Source of the DNA: Roseovarius litorisediminis
GTDB lineage: Bacteria; Pseudomonadota; Alphaproteobacteria; Rhodobacterales; Rhodobacteraceae
Direction: 5' to 3'
Length of the DNA stretch: 64,000 nt
NCBI RefSeq assembly: GCF_900172295.1
Contig: NZ_FWFL01000001.1
Coordinates: 124,001 to 188,000 of the forward strand
Under the pieces are notes generated by a model. It searched no databases. It saw only the letters and a program-made list of their open reading frames with translations, and was not told the origin of the DNA. Position numbers and translations under genes: made by a program. Positions 43,430 to 53,603 of the stretch are shown here, one piece after another (position 1 is the first letter of the stretch; every line of letters begins with the position of its first letter).

Positions 43430-44056
43430 ATGCAGAATCGTGACATGACAGTACCGGAAGTAATTGTTGCCGACAGACAGTTGATTGTTTGTCAGGGCCT
43501 GGGTTCGCTTGTTTCGCAGATTGAAGAGGTCAGGCTTGGGCCATTCGCGACCGATCAAAAAAGCCTTAGAAAAGCGATTGAATCGGTGGATGGGCCGACA
43601 ATCGTAATCTTGGGGGTGCGTCTGGCAGATGGTGACCTGAACGTGGTGCTTGGCAATCTGCGCAAAGACTATCCGAAGGTAATGGTCGTTGTCGTGGCTG
43701 AAGAAACGGAATTTGCGTTTATCCGCACGGCGGTAAAGTCAGGCGCGAATTCCGTCTGTATGATGAGCCACATCCTGACCAGCCTGCCAAAGATTTTGGG
43801 CAAACTGGTAGAGGGACACAGTATCGTGCCAACCGATATCTTAAATCGCCTGACCAGCGAGCAGACGGATACCCTGTCGCGGCGCGAACACGAGATATTG
43901 GGGCTGCTTGTAAACGGGCTGACCAACTTTCAGATTTCGGCCCGGCTGGGTTTGTCTGAGAATACCGTGAAATATTACCTCAAAGCCATTTATCAAAAGT
44001 TGGATGTCAACTCGCGGGGGGGGGCCATCGCCAAATACGTGGCTGGCAACTACTGA
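43430..44056 (+). CDS. LuxR-type regulator with degenerate receiver domain
   Basis: A 208-residue NarL/FixJ-like protein. The N-terminal half follows the receiver fold ([20 protein letters not shown]), but the phosphorylation site segment reads [13 protein letters not shown], with glycine where aspartate is expected. The C-terminal LuxR helix-turn-helix is complete: [49 protein letters not shown]. It is divergent from sga and is the best candidate for binding the GGTAG-N6-CTACC repeats. ATG at 43430 or 43445 are both possible. Its stop is two bases from the convergent binding-protein gene. Confidence 0.85.
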   Translation: MQNRDMTVPEVIVADRQLIVCQGLGSLVSQIEEVRLGPFATDQKSLRKAIESVDGPTIVILGVRLADGDLNVVLGNLRKDYPKVMVVVVAEETEFAFIRTAVKSGANSVCMMSHILTSLPKILGKLVEGHSIVPTDILNRLTSEQTDTLSRREHEILGLLVNGLTNFQISARLGLSENTVKYYLKAIYQKLDVNSRGGAIAKYVAGNY

Positions 44057-44058
44057 AC

Positions 44059-45543
44059 TTATTGTTCATCTACTTCGATCAGATGCCAGCGCACGGCATC
44101 ATTTCGCACCGGATCAAGATTATGCACGCGCGCGCCAACGCCAACCAACTGGGTGACATGGAATGGAATTAACGTGCCGGAATTTTGTCTGAGATATTCC
44201 TGCGCAGCGACATAGAGCGCACGACGCTTGTCAAATTCCAATTCTTTTCGCGCGGCTTCAATCAATCGGTCAAATTCAGGATCCTTAAAATAGCTCTCAT
44301 TCCATTTAGCAGTCGAATGGAACGCCTCATTCAGGGCCTGGTCAGCAGGTCTCTCGCCCCATGCTGTGGCTACGGCATCCTTTTGGCGCCAGACCTCTGA
44401 CCAATAGCCATCTGCAGCGGCCTTGATGATATTCACCTGAATACCTGCCGCAGCAGCCTGTTCCTGAAAGGCAACGGCCATGGCGGGCCAGGATTGGTCG
44501 ATTGTCGAAATATAAAGATCAAACGACAACCCGTCCGCATACCCCGCTTCTGACAAAAGCTTGCGTGCTGTTTCGATATCGCGCGGGCATTCCATCGACG
44601 CGCGATACTGGTCGTTCGGCGCCACTGGTGTGTCACAGGAAACAACACCGCCCCCATCAAGGGCCAGTTTCAACAGGTCTTCGCGGTTGACGACCATGCG
44701 CAGGGCCCGGCGCACGCGGACGTCATCAAAGGGTGCGACATCAGTACGGAAAACCAGACCAGTCCAGTTGCCGGTAGGCACCTCCTGAGTTTTGTAACGG
44801 TCTGATTTTATAAGTGCACGCCGCAGCAATGGTACAATGCCGCGCTCCATATCAAGTTGCCCGCCCAGAAAGGCTTGCAGACGGGCCTGAGCGTCGGGAA
44901 TGCCGATCACCTCTACATGGGCGACACCGGGAAGACCTTCATAATATTCAAGGTTGGCGGACAGCTTGGTTATGCCGTCAGGATCAAAAACATCAACCTT
45001 GAAGGGACCGGTGCCGATGCCAAGGGCTGCAATCGTTTCCCCGGAATTTTCAGGGATGATTCTGAGTCGAGGGTCCATAAGTTGCAGAGGCAGGTCTGCA
45101 AAAGGCGATCCAAGCGTGAGCTGAACCGTGTGGTCATCCAATGCTTTGGCCGAGGTGACCATCTTGACTGCAGATCGTGCGGGGCTGGCGCGGTCCGGGT
45201 CCATGACCCGTTCAAAGGAATACACCACATCGCCCGCATCAAAAGTGCTGCCATCGTGGAAACGTACACCTTCGCGCAACTTGAAGGTCCAGACAGTGCC
45301 GTCTTCATTGGCTTGCCATGATGTCGCCAGATCGGGTTGCGGTTTGCCCTTGGGGCCCGGGCGAACAAGCCGGTTCATGATTTTTTCGATGATTTGCAGC
45401 ACCCGGCCTTTCGAGGCCGGATCGAGGCTTGAGTGAGCCCCAAATCCGACATTATGGGCGTGGCGAAAGGTTCCTTTGGGTTCGGCTTGAACCGCCGAGG
45501 TTAGAATTAAAGAAACCAGAATGATGCTGCTCAGATACCGCAT
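44059..45543 (-). CDS. ABC transporter substrate-binding protein (SBP_bac_5), second of the locus
   Basis: A 494-residue periplasmic binding protein of the peptide/nickel/opine family. The signal peptide is MRYLSSIILVSLILTSAVQA. It continues with LDPASKGRVLQIIEKIMNRL, ATSWQANEDGTVWTFKLREG, VRFHDGSTFDAGDVVYSFER and VRRALRMVVNREDLLKLALD. The ligand is unknown. I chose ATG at 45543 to give a clean signal peptide. It is the last gene of the five-gene importer operon, 118 bases after the ATPase gene, and so a second binding protein for the same permease is likely. Confidence 0.88.
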   Translation of the reverse strand: MRYLSSIILVSLILTSAVQAEPKGTFRHAHNVGFGAHSSLDPASKGRVLQIIEKIMNRLVRPGPKGKPQPDLATSWQANEDGTVWTFKLREGVRFHDGSTFDAGDVVYSFERVMDPDRASPARSAVKMVTSAKALDDHTVQLTLGSPFADLPLQLMDPRLRIIPENSGETIAALGIGTGPFKVDVFDPDGITKLSANLEYYEGLPGVAHVEVIGIPDAQARLQAFLGGQLDMERGIVPLLRRALIKSDRYKTQEVPTGNWTGLVFRTDVAPFDDVRVRRALRMVVNREDLLKLALDGGGVVSCDTPVAPNDQYRASMECPRDIETARKLLSEAGYADGLSFDLYISTIDQSWPAMAVAFQEQAAAAGIQVNIIKAAADGYWSEVWRQKDAVATAWGERPADQALNEAFHSTAKWNESYFKDPEFDRLIEAARKELEFDKRRALYVAAQEYLRQNSGTLIPFHVTQLVGVGARVHNLDPVRNDAVRWHLIEVDEQ

Positions 45544-45661
45544 TGCCAAATTCCTAAAAGACCCATGATACATTTGTGACGCAACCCGCCGAACAAATCA
45601 ATTGAATGAGGTCGATGGCATTCGGGCCGTCTCACTGTCTGAGCAAATTGTCCTACGAACT

Positions 45662-47752
45662 TTATTCTGCCGCCAATTTGATAACAGGTGTCATTTTCGC
45701 GAGAATTTCGTCAGGCAAATGGCATTTGATCTGATGGCCATCTTCCAGATACCGAATAGAGGGAACCTCCTTGTCGCAAAGTCCGCCCGCAACTTCGGTT
45801 TTCCAGCGGCAGCGTGTTTGGAACGGGCAGCCCGGCGGCGGGTTCATGGCAGACGGTATATCGCCGTCAAGCACGATATGTTCCTTCACGATCGAGGTAT
45901 CCGCAATCGGAACTGCCGATAGCAAAGCCTCTGTATAGGGATGGTAAGGCGGGGCAAAAACCTGATCTGTTGTGCCCATTTCAACCACATGGCCCAGATA
46001 CATCACCATCACTCGATCACTGAGATAGCGGACGATCGACAAGTCATGGCTGATAAACAGGAGCGTCGTCTTGTTTTCGCGCTGAATTTCCATCAACAGA
46101 TCGGTTACAGCAGCCTGAACCGAAACATCCAATGCTGACACAGGTTCGTCTGCGACAACAATTTTGGCGTCACCTGCAAAGGCTCGGGCGATGCCGACGC
46201 GCTGTTTCTGGCCTCCCGACAACTGCCGAGGCATGCGGTCGGCAAAGGCACGGGGCAGTTTTACCAGATCAAGCAGCTTCAGCATACGCTCCCTGCGTTC
46301 GGTATCGTTGGCTCCGATGCCAAAAACCTCAAGCGCACGGATGATCTGACGGCCAACCGTCATGGACGGGTTCAGCGTGTCAAACGGGTTCTGGAACACC
46401 ATCTGAACCGAGGACACTGTTTGCGTGTCGCGATCTTCGATCGGGATGTCCTGAATTTCCGTATTTCCTAGCAGAATCTTGCCGTCAGTTGCCGTTTCTA
46501 GACCCATCAGAACCTTGGCAAATGTAGACTTGCCGCAGCCGGATTCGCCAACAATCGCAAGGGTTTCAGATTCGCGCGCCTCAAAGGTTAACGTCTCGTT
46601 GGCTTTGACGACTTTCATATTGCCAGAGCTACCAAACAATGCGTTCGCTGCCACCTGATAATATTTCATGAGGTGGTCCACCTTCAGAACAACGTTGCCG
46701 ATCTTACCTTTTTCGGTCGTTTCCTTTGCGACTATCGGCGCGTCCCAGTCGATGTCCCTGAAGCGCAGGCAGCGGCTTTCGTGACGCGCATCGCCTTCGA
46801 CCGGCGCCATCGGGATGAAGCCCTGGTCGCAATACCCTTCTTTGAAATAGTCGCAGCGCGGTCCGAAATTGCAACCATGCGGCCGTTCATGTGGCAGTGG
46901 AAAGTTGCCCGGAATAGCAACCAGCGGGCGGGCATTCTTGTCGGCGCCGGGCAGGGGGATTGAGCGGAACAATGCCTGTGTATAGGGGTGCTGCATCTTG
47001 TCGAACACATCCTCGATCGAACCGCGCTCGACGGCCTCGCCCGAGTACATTACGCACAACCGGTCGCAGGTTTCCAGAATCAGCCCAAGGTTATGCGAGA
47101 TGAACAGCATTGAGGTGCCGTATTTTTTACCCAGATTCTTTACCAGTTCCACAACGGCGGCTTCGACGGTCACATCCAGCGCAGTTGTCGGTTCGTCCAG
47201 GATCAGCAAAGAGGGCTTTGACATCAACGCCATGGCGATCACGATGCGCTGTTGTTGCCCGCCCGAAAGCTGGTGGGGATAGCTATTTAGGATACGCTCG
47301 GCATCGGGCAGCTTCACGTCCGTTACCACCTCCAAGGCACGACGATAGGCCTCTTCCTTGCTGACGCCCTCATGGATCATCGGGACTTCGGTCAACTGCT
47401 TGCCGATTTTCATCGCCGGATTCAACGACGCCATCGGTTCCTGATAGATCATGGCAATTTCGTTACCGCGAATATCCCGCAGTTCTTCGGCGGACATTGC
47501 AGACAGGTCGCGCCCCTTGAACTTGATCGAGCCGCCAACGACTTTTCCGTTTACGCCCAGATCCTGCATTACACCAAGGGCAACTGTGGATTTTCCGCAT
47601 CCGGATTCCCCTACCAGGCCAAGCGCCTCGCCGGGCATGACCTTGGCTGAGAAATCCATCACCGCCGGGATTTCGCGCAATCTGGTGAAAAAGCTGATCG
47701 ACAGCTTGTCGATTTCCAGAATTGGGCCATTGTACTCTGCAAGCTTGCTCAT
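45662..47752 (-). CDS. fused dipeptide-type ABC transporter ATP-binding protein
   Basis: A 696-residue protein in which DppD- and DppF-like ATPases are joined. Domain 1 has GESGCGKSTVALGVM, LSGGQQQRIVIAMALMS and LLILDEPTTALD. The oligopeptide C-terminal motif is GCNFGPRCDYFKEGYCDQG. Domain 2 has GESGCGKSTFAKVLMG, LSGGQKQRVGIARAFAG and VADEPVSALD, with GCPFQTRCRW near the end. The cysteine-containing C-terminal motifs are typical of Opp/Dpp ATPases, some of which hold an iron-sulfur cluster. Fusion resembles YejF, though longer. The start is ATG at 47752. Confidence 0.92.
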   Translation of the reverse strand: MSKLAEYNGPILEIDKLSISFFTRLREIPAVMDFSAKVMPGEALGLVGESGCGKSTVALGVMQDLGVNGKVVGGSIKFKGRDLSAMSAEELRDIRGNEIAMIYQEPMASLNPAMKIGKQLTEVPMIHEGVSKEEAYRRALEVVTDVKLPDAERILNSYPHQLSGGQQQRIVIAMALMSKPSLLILDEPTTALDVTVEAAVVELVKNLGKKYGTSMLFISHNLGLILETCDRLCVMYSGEAVERGSIEDVFDKMQHPYTQALFRSIPLPGADKNARPLVAIPGNFPLPHERPHGCNFGPRCDYFKEGYCDQGFIPMAPVEGDARHESRCLRFRDIDWDAPIVAKETTEKGKIGNVVLKVDHLMKYYQVAANALFGSSGNMKVVKANETLTFEARESETLAIVGESGCGKSTFAKVLMGLETATDGKILLGNTEIQDIPIEDRDTQTVSSVQMVFQNPFDTLNPSMTVGRQIIRALEVFGIGANDTERRERMLKLLDLVKLPRAFADRMPRQLSGGQKQRVGIARAFAGDAKIVVADEPVSALDVSVQAAVTDLLMEIQRENKTTLLFISHDLSIVRYLSDRVMVMYLGHVVEMGTTDQVFAPPYHPYTEALLSAVPIADTSIVKEHIVLDGDIPSAMNPPPGCPFQTRCRWKTEVAGGLCDKEVPSIRYLEDGHQIKCHLPDEILAKMTPVIKLAAE

Positions 47753-47756
47753 CGTA

Positions 47757-48953
47757 TCAATCCCTCAGGCTTTCTTCGCGCAGCCCGTCCGCCAACAGGT
47801 TCAGACCAAGCACAAGGCTTAGCAATGCGAGCGCGGGCGGCAGCGCGGGGTGCAGATAGACCGACAACAGTTTGCGCCCTTCGTTGATCGTAGATCCCCA
47901 GTCGGGGCTTTCGGGTGGCAGGCCCAATCCGAAAAAGCCCAGGGTGCCCAGCAGGATGGTTACATAGCCGATGCGCAGGCAGAAATCGACGATCAGTGGA
48001 CCACGGACGTTGGGCAGGATTTCCCATAACATGATATACCATGGCCCTTCCCCCCGGGTCTGCGCTGCGGCGACATAGTCGCGCGATTTGATGTCCAGCG
48101 TCAGGCCCCGCACGATCCGGAACACTGTGGGCGAGTTTACAAAAACCACCGAGACGAACACCACAAGCAAACCGCCCGGGATATCAAACCCATCAATGGC
48201 CGCCGGAAGGATACTGATGGCCGAGTTGCCGCCCGACTGAGAAATCAGCGACAGATATAGCCATCCGCCCACAAGCGCGATCAAAGTCACCATGATGTTG
48301 CGCGCTGCGGGTTGCGTGTGGAACCGCGAATTGACCAGTACGAAAAGAAAGATCAGCGGGAAAAAGAACAGCACCGCTGCCATGTATTGCGGCAGGCCTG
48401 TCAGGACGATCTCGGGCGTGACCAACAGGTAGAAAAGAAGAATTACCGGGAAGGCCAGGATAAGGTTGGCGATGAATGACAGGATGGTATCCAGCCGTCC
48501 GCCGAAATATCCCGCAGGAAGCCCAAGTGTGATGCCGACCATAAAGGCAAAAAGCGTCGCCAGCGGTGCAATCCGGATCACGACCCAGGCCCCGGCAATG
48601 ACCCGGCTGAAGACATCACGCGCCAGATTATCGCCCCCCAGCAGGTAATGCGGGTATGGGACTGAGTTGTCGGGCACAGGCGTTCCCGGCACTTTGTTTT
48701 TCATACCCGAAAGCTGTGTCAACGGATCATGGGTCAGGATCAGGTCAAGCGACCCGAAGAAGCCAGCATAAACCCAGAATATAACGATACAAAAACCGAT
48801 CATGCCGATCATGCTGTCGAACAGTTTGCCATAAAGGCCCAGCCGACGTTTGTAGGCGATTGAAAGCCAGAATGTCGCGATCATCGCAATCCAGACCGGT
48901 AGAAGCTGGATGAGTATCTGGATGAAAATTCCGGATGCGGAAAGTGGTTCCAT
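47757..48953 (-). CDS. ABC transporter permease (DppC-like, enlarged)
   Basis: A 398-residue inner-membrane permease. The core has FSRVIAGAWVVIRIAPLATL, AFMVGITLGLPAGYFGGRLD, the ATPase-contact loop AAAQTRGEGPWYIMLWEILP, and LGTLGFFGLGLPPESPDWG. It is longer than the usual 280-310 residues because of an extra hydrophobic insertion (about 190-270, including LFVLVNSRFHTQPAARN). The insertion may be a special periplasmic/membrane feature of this subgroup. It is the second permease of the operon, 12 bases after the DppB-like gene. Confidence 0.92.
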   Translation of the reverse strand: MEPLSASGIFIQILIQLLPVWIAMIATFWLSIAYKRRLGLYGKLFDSMIGMIGFCIVIFWVYAGFFGSLDLILTHDPLTQLSGMKNKVPGTPVPDNSVPYPHYLLGGDNLARDVFSRVIAGAWVVIRIAPLATLFAFMVGITLGLPAGYFGGRLDTILSFIANLILAFPVILLFYLLVTPEIVLTGLPQYMAAVLFFFPLIFLFVLVNSRFHTQPAARNIMVTLIALVGGWLYLSLISQSGGNSAISILPAAIDGFDIPGGLLVVFVSVVFVNSPTVFRIVRGLTLDIKSRDYVAAAQTRGEGPWYIMLWEILPNVRGPLIVDFCLRIGYVTILLGTLGFFGLGLPPESPDWGSTINEGRKLLSVYLHPALPPALALLSLVLGLNLLADGLREESLRD

Positions 48954-48965
48954 GTCTCAGCTCCT

Positions 48966-50012
48966 TCAGGATATGCGGATGCGTGGATTCAAATAGACGT
49001 AACCGATATCTGAGATCAGCTGCGTCAGCAGAACCACGACGACGGAAACTACGGAAACGCCAAGCAACAACTCGATATCGTTGTTGCTTGCAGCCTGCAC
49101 CAGAACCCAACCAAAGCCCTTGTAGTTAAAAAGTGTCTCGACGATCACGACACCGTTTAACAGCCAGGGAACCTGCAGCATGATCACCGTGAAAGGGGCA
49201 ATCAGCGCATTGCGCAGCGCATGTTTGAACACGATAGTGGTGAATTTCACGCCCTTCAGCCGCGCGGTGCGGATATATTGCGCGGTCATCACTTCGGCCA
49301 TCGAGGCGCGGGTCATACGGGCGATGTATCCCATACCATAAAGCGCGATGGTCAGCACCGGCAGGGTGAAGTTTGCAAAAGTGGCATCATCCATCGCGCT
49401 GGTTGCACTGCCCTTGAACCATTTCAGCCCAACGGCCGAGGATGCGAAAACCGCTATAAAGATAACACCTGATACATATTCAGGCGTGGCCGTGCTGAGG
49501 ATAGAAAAGGTTGAAAGCGATCGGTCGGTGCGCGACCCTTCTTTCATCCCGGCCAGAATCCCCACGATCAGCGCGCTTGGCACCATCACCAGAAGCACTG
49601 TCAGCATCAGTTTGCCGGTAAGGGCAAGGCGTTTGGCGATGGTTTCCGAAACGGGCTCTTTGAAAACACTGCTATCGCCCCAGTACCCTTGCAGGATGCC
49701 ACAGAATGTCGGGGCATCCGCGGGATCGATGCCTTGTCCTATACAGCGGCCTTTCACCTCACCGTCTTCAGTGGTGCGCTTGAAACCCGGAACCACACCC
49801 AGCCATTCGCCATATTTGATGACGTTCGGCCTAAGATAGCCGTTCGTGCCAAGCCATGTGGTGACCTGCTCATCGGTCATCCGCATGTTGCCTTCGAACT
49901 TGGCAACCTTTTCAAGGTTTGGATAAAGGTTCGTCAGAAAAAAGACGATATAGGTCAGGCACACTGCGGTCAGGAGCATAACCCCCAACCGGCGAAGAAT
50001 GAAAACTCCCAT
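48966..50012 (-). CDS. ABC transporter permease (DppB-like)
   Basis: A 348-residue permease. The N-terminal helix is FILRRLGVMLLTAVCLTYIV. A periplasmic insertion (about 35-105) carries two cysteines (KGRCIGQGIDPADAPTFCG). The transport domain has LPVLTIALYGMGYIARMTRA and the ATPase-contact loop YIRTARLKGVKFTTIVFKHA, then ALIAPFTVIMLQVPWLLNGV. The periplasmic insertion is characteristic of this Opp-like subgroup. It follows the first binding-protein gene after a 128-base gap containing a stem-loop. Confidence 0.92.
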   Translation of the reverse strand: MGVFILRRLGVMLLTAVCLTYIVFFLTNLYPNLEKVAKFEGNMRMTDEQVTTWLGTNGYLRPNVIKYGEWLGVVPGFKRTTEDGEVKGRCIGQGIDPADAPTFCGILQGYWGDSSVFKEPVSETIAKRLALTGKLMLTVLLVMVPSALIVGILAGMKEGSRTDRSLSTFSILSTATPEYVSGVIFIAVFASSAVGLKWFKGSATSAMDDATFANFTLPVLTIALYGMGYIARMTRASMAEVMTAQYIRTARLKGVKFTTIVFKHALRNALIAPFTVIMLQVPWLLNGVVIVETLFNYKGFGWVLVQAASNNDIELLLGVSVVSVVVVLLTQLISDIGYVYLNPRIRIS

Positions 50013-50103
50013 GACATCCCCATTTTCAGGTCGCAGAAACGATGCATCTTTGCGATGCTTGTGGTTCAGGTCTCAGCCTGAGGTTTCCGCAAATTCAAGG
50101 GCA

Positions 50104-50125
50104 GGGCCGCCAAGTTCAGCGGCCC
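50104..50125 (-). promoter_or_regulatory. stem-loop between binding-protein and permease genes
   Basis: GGGCCGC and GCGGCCC pair around an eight-base loop shortly after the stop of the binding-protein gene. Without a U-tract it is more likely an mRNA-stabilising or partial-termination element that allows more binding protein than permease. Confidence 0.45.
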
Positions 50126-50140
50126 CGCGCAGAACGTATA

Positions 50141-51805
50141 TTAGGCAGACCACCCGAACTTGTAATGGTGATGTTCGAACGAAATTTGCTGATCCGTGCC
50201 GGTCAGTTCTGGCTTGGCATTCCGGAACAGCTTGCGCCAGTAAGGCTGAATGGTGACGCCTTCGTCCTGGATCAGTTTTTCCATTTTTTCCATTACCACA
50301 CGGCGTTTCTCTGCGTCCGCCAGAGACAGAGCCTCATTCAGCAACCCGTCAAATTCGGCGTTTGCCCAACCAAATTCGTTCCAGGCTTCACCCGAGCGAT
50401 ACGCAAGTGCGTGGATCTGAACACCCAACGGCCGATGGTTCCAGTTGGTGGAACTGAACGGGTATTTTGTCCAGTCGTTCCAGAAGGTAGACCCAGGCAA
50501 GACCGTCCGTTTTACTTTGATACCGGCATCGCGAAGCTGCGCTGCAACCGCATCGGTGGTGTTCTTGCGATAGCCGTCGTCGATTGAAATGATTTCATGC
50601 TCGAAATCTTCCATGCCGGCCTCTTTCATCAGTGCAAGCGCGCCTGCAGGGTCGTGCTTTTGAGGAGGCAGTTTGGCGTATTCGGGGTGCACCGGCGCCA
50701 CGTGATGGTTCTCAGCGGTAACGCCATTTCCGTTCAATCCCAGTTCCAGCACAATCGCGTTGTCAACTGCCATCTGAAGTGCTTTGCGCACACGAACATC
50801 GGCGTAGGGTTTCTTGCCATCCACTTCGGCAAGCTGATTGGGCCGGATCACGACTGTGGCTGCGGTGGCCACTTCGGATGTCGGCCATCCGATCGAATCC
50901 AGAAGCTCGACAAACTCGCCTTCCGATCGATGGACCATGTCGATCTCATCCGCATCTGCCGCGGCAACCCACGAAGCCGGGTCGGTGCCATAATCGATGT
51001 ATTCGATACGGTCCAGGTAGGGGCCGCCGTAAACGTCGGTGCCCCACCATGTGTGGTTTTCGTTGCGCACCAAAGTGGCCTTTACACCGACCTCAATCTC
51101 TTCGATCAGGTAGGGCCCGGTACCAACAGCGTCTTTGCCCTGTTCCGGGTCATAGCTGCTGTGAACAACGGCTGACGGATAGTCTGCAATGCCCGGAATG
51201 ATCGAGATATCGGGTTTCGGCATCTTGATAAGAACTGTGTGGCTATCGACGGCGGTAACTGCGCCTTCGATCACTTTCTGGCTGTCTTCGTCGATCAATG
51301 TGGCCATACGACCGGCCATCGAGTTGCCTTCTACGGTCTTGTCGGACCAGCGTTCAAAATTGCGCACCACGTCATCGGCAGTAAAGTCGTCACCGTTGTT
51401 CCACTTCACACCCTTGCGAACCTTCAGCGTATATTGAGTGGCGTCTTCGTTCGCTTCCCAGCTTTCCAGCAACATACCGCGGAACGTGCCGTCGTTGTTA
51501 TATTCTACCAGATATTCCAGTGTGCCGCGGGTAACGTTGGCAATTTCCGACCAGTCGGCGGTACGGGTGTCTTTGGTGCCGCGAACTTCCATCTGGCAAC
51601 GCAGTGTACCACCCTGTTTGGTCTCTGCATGTGCTGCGGTGGGCAGGGTTGCACCAATCAGACCATAGGCCGCTGTGCTGCTGACACCCAACGCTGTTGC
51701 ACGTGCGAAAAACTCACGCCGGTTGAGTTTACCTTGACGGAATTCCTGGGCGTACATTTCTGCCGCAGGGTGGATTTCACCACGTTTGCAATGTTTTCGG
51801 TTCAT
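50141..51805 (-). CDS. ABC transporter substrate-binding protein (SBP_bac_5), Tat-exported
   Basis: A 554-residue periplasmic binding protein of the peptide/nickel/opine family. The unusually long N-terminus carries a twin-arginine signal, [20 protein letters not shown], ending TAAHA. The body includes [40 protein letters not shown] and [20 protein letters not shown]. Export folded through Tat is the expectation. The ATG at 51805 has AGGGAG upstream. It heads the importer operon. The 770 bases between it and aepX (51806-52575) look AT-richer than the genes and hold both promoters and an inverted repeat, but no gene I can support. Confidence 0.9.
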   Translation of the reverse strand: MNRKHCKRGEIHPAAEMYAQEFRQGKLNRREFFARATALGVSSTAAYGLIGATLPTAAHAETKQGGTLRCQMEVRGTKDTRTADWSEIANVTRGTLEYLVEYNNDGTFRGMLLESWEANEDATQYTLKVRKGVKWNNGDDFTADDVVRNFERWSDKTVEGNSMAGRMATLIDEDSQKVIEGAVTAVDSHTVLIKMPKPDISIIPGIADYPSAVVHSSYDPEQGKDAVGTGPYLIEEIEVGVKATLVRNENHTWWGTDVYGGPYLDRIEYIDYGTDPASWVAAADADEIDMVHRSEGEFVELLDSIGWPTSEVATAATVVIRPNQLAEVDGKKPYADVRVRKALQMAVDNAIVLELGLNGNGVTAENHHVAPVHPEYAKLPPQKHDPAGALALMKEAGMEDFEHEIISIDDGYRKNTTDAVAAQLRDAGIKVKRTVLPGSTFWNDWTKYPFSSTNWNHRPLGVQIHALAYRSGEAWNEFGWANAEFDGLLNEALSLADAEKRRVVMEKMEKLIQDEGVTIQPYWRKLFRNAKPELTGTDQQISFEHHHYKFGWSA

Positions 51806-52372
51806 TTTTTTCTCCCTGTTTTCGAGTTGTTTTTTTAAGCATAGCGCCATTTCATTAAGCGTTCGCTGCTGGATGCCATGTTCAGCAAACTTTCCTCAAT
51901 CCGGGTCTATACTTAGTAGCATTTGGAGCGGTTTTGTGCGGTCGGGAATACAATCGACTTTCAAATTGTGAACTTCCCATCCCCAGAAACACTGCTGTTT
52001 GCAGTCGATATATACCTATCGTGCTGTCAGGTAGCTTAGATGCCTGGCGCGAGTAAAAAATGACGAAATTCGACGTGAAATTGTATTTTAGCGACACGTT
52101 GCTGACCGGTAAAAATTGCTTTTCCAAACGATAGCCAGTTTTTTTTAAACTCATTGGGTGCGTTTTCTTAAGGATATTCTTAAACCTCGGTTCTTGAACG
52201 CAGCTTCTGCAGCGATGTATTTCACGATATGATTTTGTTACTTTTGCCGGGTACACCCAAGTAATTCGCCGGAATGCTTGCAAAGTTGACAGGATGTTTT
52301 GAAATAGTTTTACATGACTGTGCTAACCGCCTTTCCGGGGTTTCTGAAACTGTTCGGTTCTGGCATCACAGA

Positions 52373-52389
52373 CTGGTCTCTTTGACCAG
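52373..52389. promoter_or_regulatory. inverted repeat upstream of aepX
   Basis: CTGGTC-TCTTT-GACCAG is a perfect six-base inverted repeat 187 bases before the aepX start. It looks like a dimeric regulator site; the half-site resembles those of GntR-type regulators, though the spacer is longer than usual. No such regulator is encoded nearby; the LysR protein at 56918-57790 is the local candidate. Confidence 0.4.
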
Positions 52390-52575
52390 ATATGATCTGT
52401 GAAGATTACTCTGGACCGTAAATTAGGCGCATAAGCCTGAATAATGAAGTGGTAGGTTTTATCGATTTTTCTTGTTCTGGAAACCTGCCAAAGTATGTTC
52501 GGCGAACAATCAATAAAAGGCTTCTCAATAGCCTGGGACGCTAGATCCCGAAAATGACCAACAGAGGAGAAACAA

Positions 52576-53595
52576 ATGAAACTCAAAGCAACTATTTTTG
52601 CGTCAATTGCAGCAGGGGCCCTGGCTGCCACCTCGGCTTTGGCCGAGACCGAGCTGACCGTTTATACGGCGGTCGAAGCAGAGGACCTGGCGCGCTACGC
52701 GGAAAAGTTTAACGAGGGCAACCCAGATATCAAAATCAACTGGGTTCGCGACTCTACCGGTATCATTACGGCGAAACTGCTGGCTGAACGGGACAATCCG
52801 CAGGCCGATGTGATCTGGGGCCTTGCCGCGACTTCGCTTTTGTTGCTGAAGTCCGAGGGAATGCTCGAGGCTTATGCGCCTGCTGGCGTAGAAAAGCTTG
52901 ATCCCAAATTTGTCGACGGTGACAACCCGCCTGCGTGGGTCGGCATGGACGCCTGGGTGGCCTCGGTTTGCTATAATACAGTCGAGGCAGAGAAGGCAGG
53001 GCTTACGCCCCCTACATCCTGGAAAGACCTTACAGATCCGCAATATGCAGGTCATGTGATTATGCCGAACCCCAACTCTTCAGGTACGGGATTCCTTGAC
53101 GTTTCAAGCTGGCTGCAGATGTTTGGCGAAGAGGGTGGCTGGGAATATATGGATGCGCTGCATGAAAACATCGCGCGCTATACCCATTCCGGCTCGAAGC
53201 CGTGCAAACTTGCAGCGGCGGGTGAAATTCCGATTGGCATTTCGTTTGCTTTCCGCGGTGCCAAATCAAAGGCAGCGGGCGCACCTCTGGAAATCATCGT
53301 TCCAAGTGAAGGTGTGGGTTGGGACATGGAAGCAACTGCGATCGTCGCAGGTACGGCCAATCTTGAAGCAGCACAAACGCTGGTCGACTTCACTGTCACC
53401 AAAGAAGCCAACGAAATGTACAATTCTGGGTATGCTGTTGTCGCCTATCCCGGTGTGGCCAAACCGGTCGAACATTTCCCGGATGGTCTTTTGGATGCGA
53501 TGATCGACAACGATTTTGAATTTGCCGCCAATAATCGCGCAGCAATTCTTAAGGAATGGCAAAGCCGCTACGACGGTAAGTCCGAAGCTAAGTAA
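52576..53595 (+). CDS. aepX: 2-aminoethylphosphonate ABC transporter substrate-binding protein
   Basis: A 339-residue periplasmic binding protein of the iron(III)/2-aminoethylphosphonate group (PhnS2, called AepX). The signal peptide is MKLKATIFASIAAGALAATS...ALA. It is followed by LTVYTAVEAEDLARYAEKFN, INWVRDSTGIITAKLLAERD and PQADVIWGLAATSLLLL. Also present are MPNPNSSGTGFLDVSSWLQM and IPIGISFAFRGAKSKAAGA. It captures 2-aminoethylphosphonate for the AepVW importer. A very good AGAGGAG site precedes the ATG. A stem-loop separates it from aepV. Confidence 0.92.
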   Translation: MKLKATIFASIAAGALAATSALAETELTVYTAVEAEDLARYAEKFNEGNPDIKINWVRDSTGIITAKLLAERDNPQADVIWGLAATSLLLLKSEGMLEAYAPAGVEKLDPKFVDGDNPPAWVGMDAWVASVCYNTVEAEKAGLTPPTSWKDLTDPQYAGHVIMPNPNSSGTGFLDVSSWLQMFGEEGGWEYMDALHENIARYTHSGSKPCKLAAAGEIPIGISFAFRGAKSKAAGAPLEIIVPSEGVGWDMEATAIVAGTANLEAAQTLVDFTVTKEANEMYNSGYAVVAYPGVAKPVEHFPDGLLDAMIDNDFEFAANNRAAILKEWQSRYDGKSEAK

Positions 53596-53603
53596 GGCGT
53601 CGA

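Noticed and set aside
51882-52283. 133-residue minus-strand frame in the gap between the importer and aepX
   Set aside because: No family resemblance, no convincing ribosome-binding site, and the AT-rich region makes a chance frame plausible.
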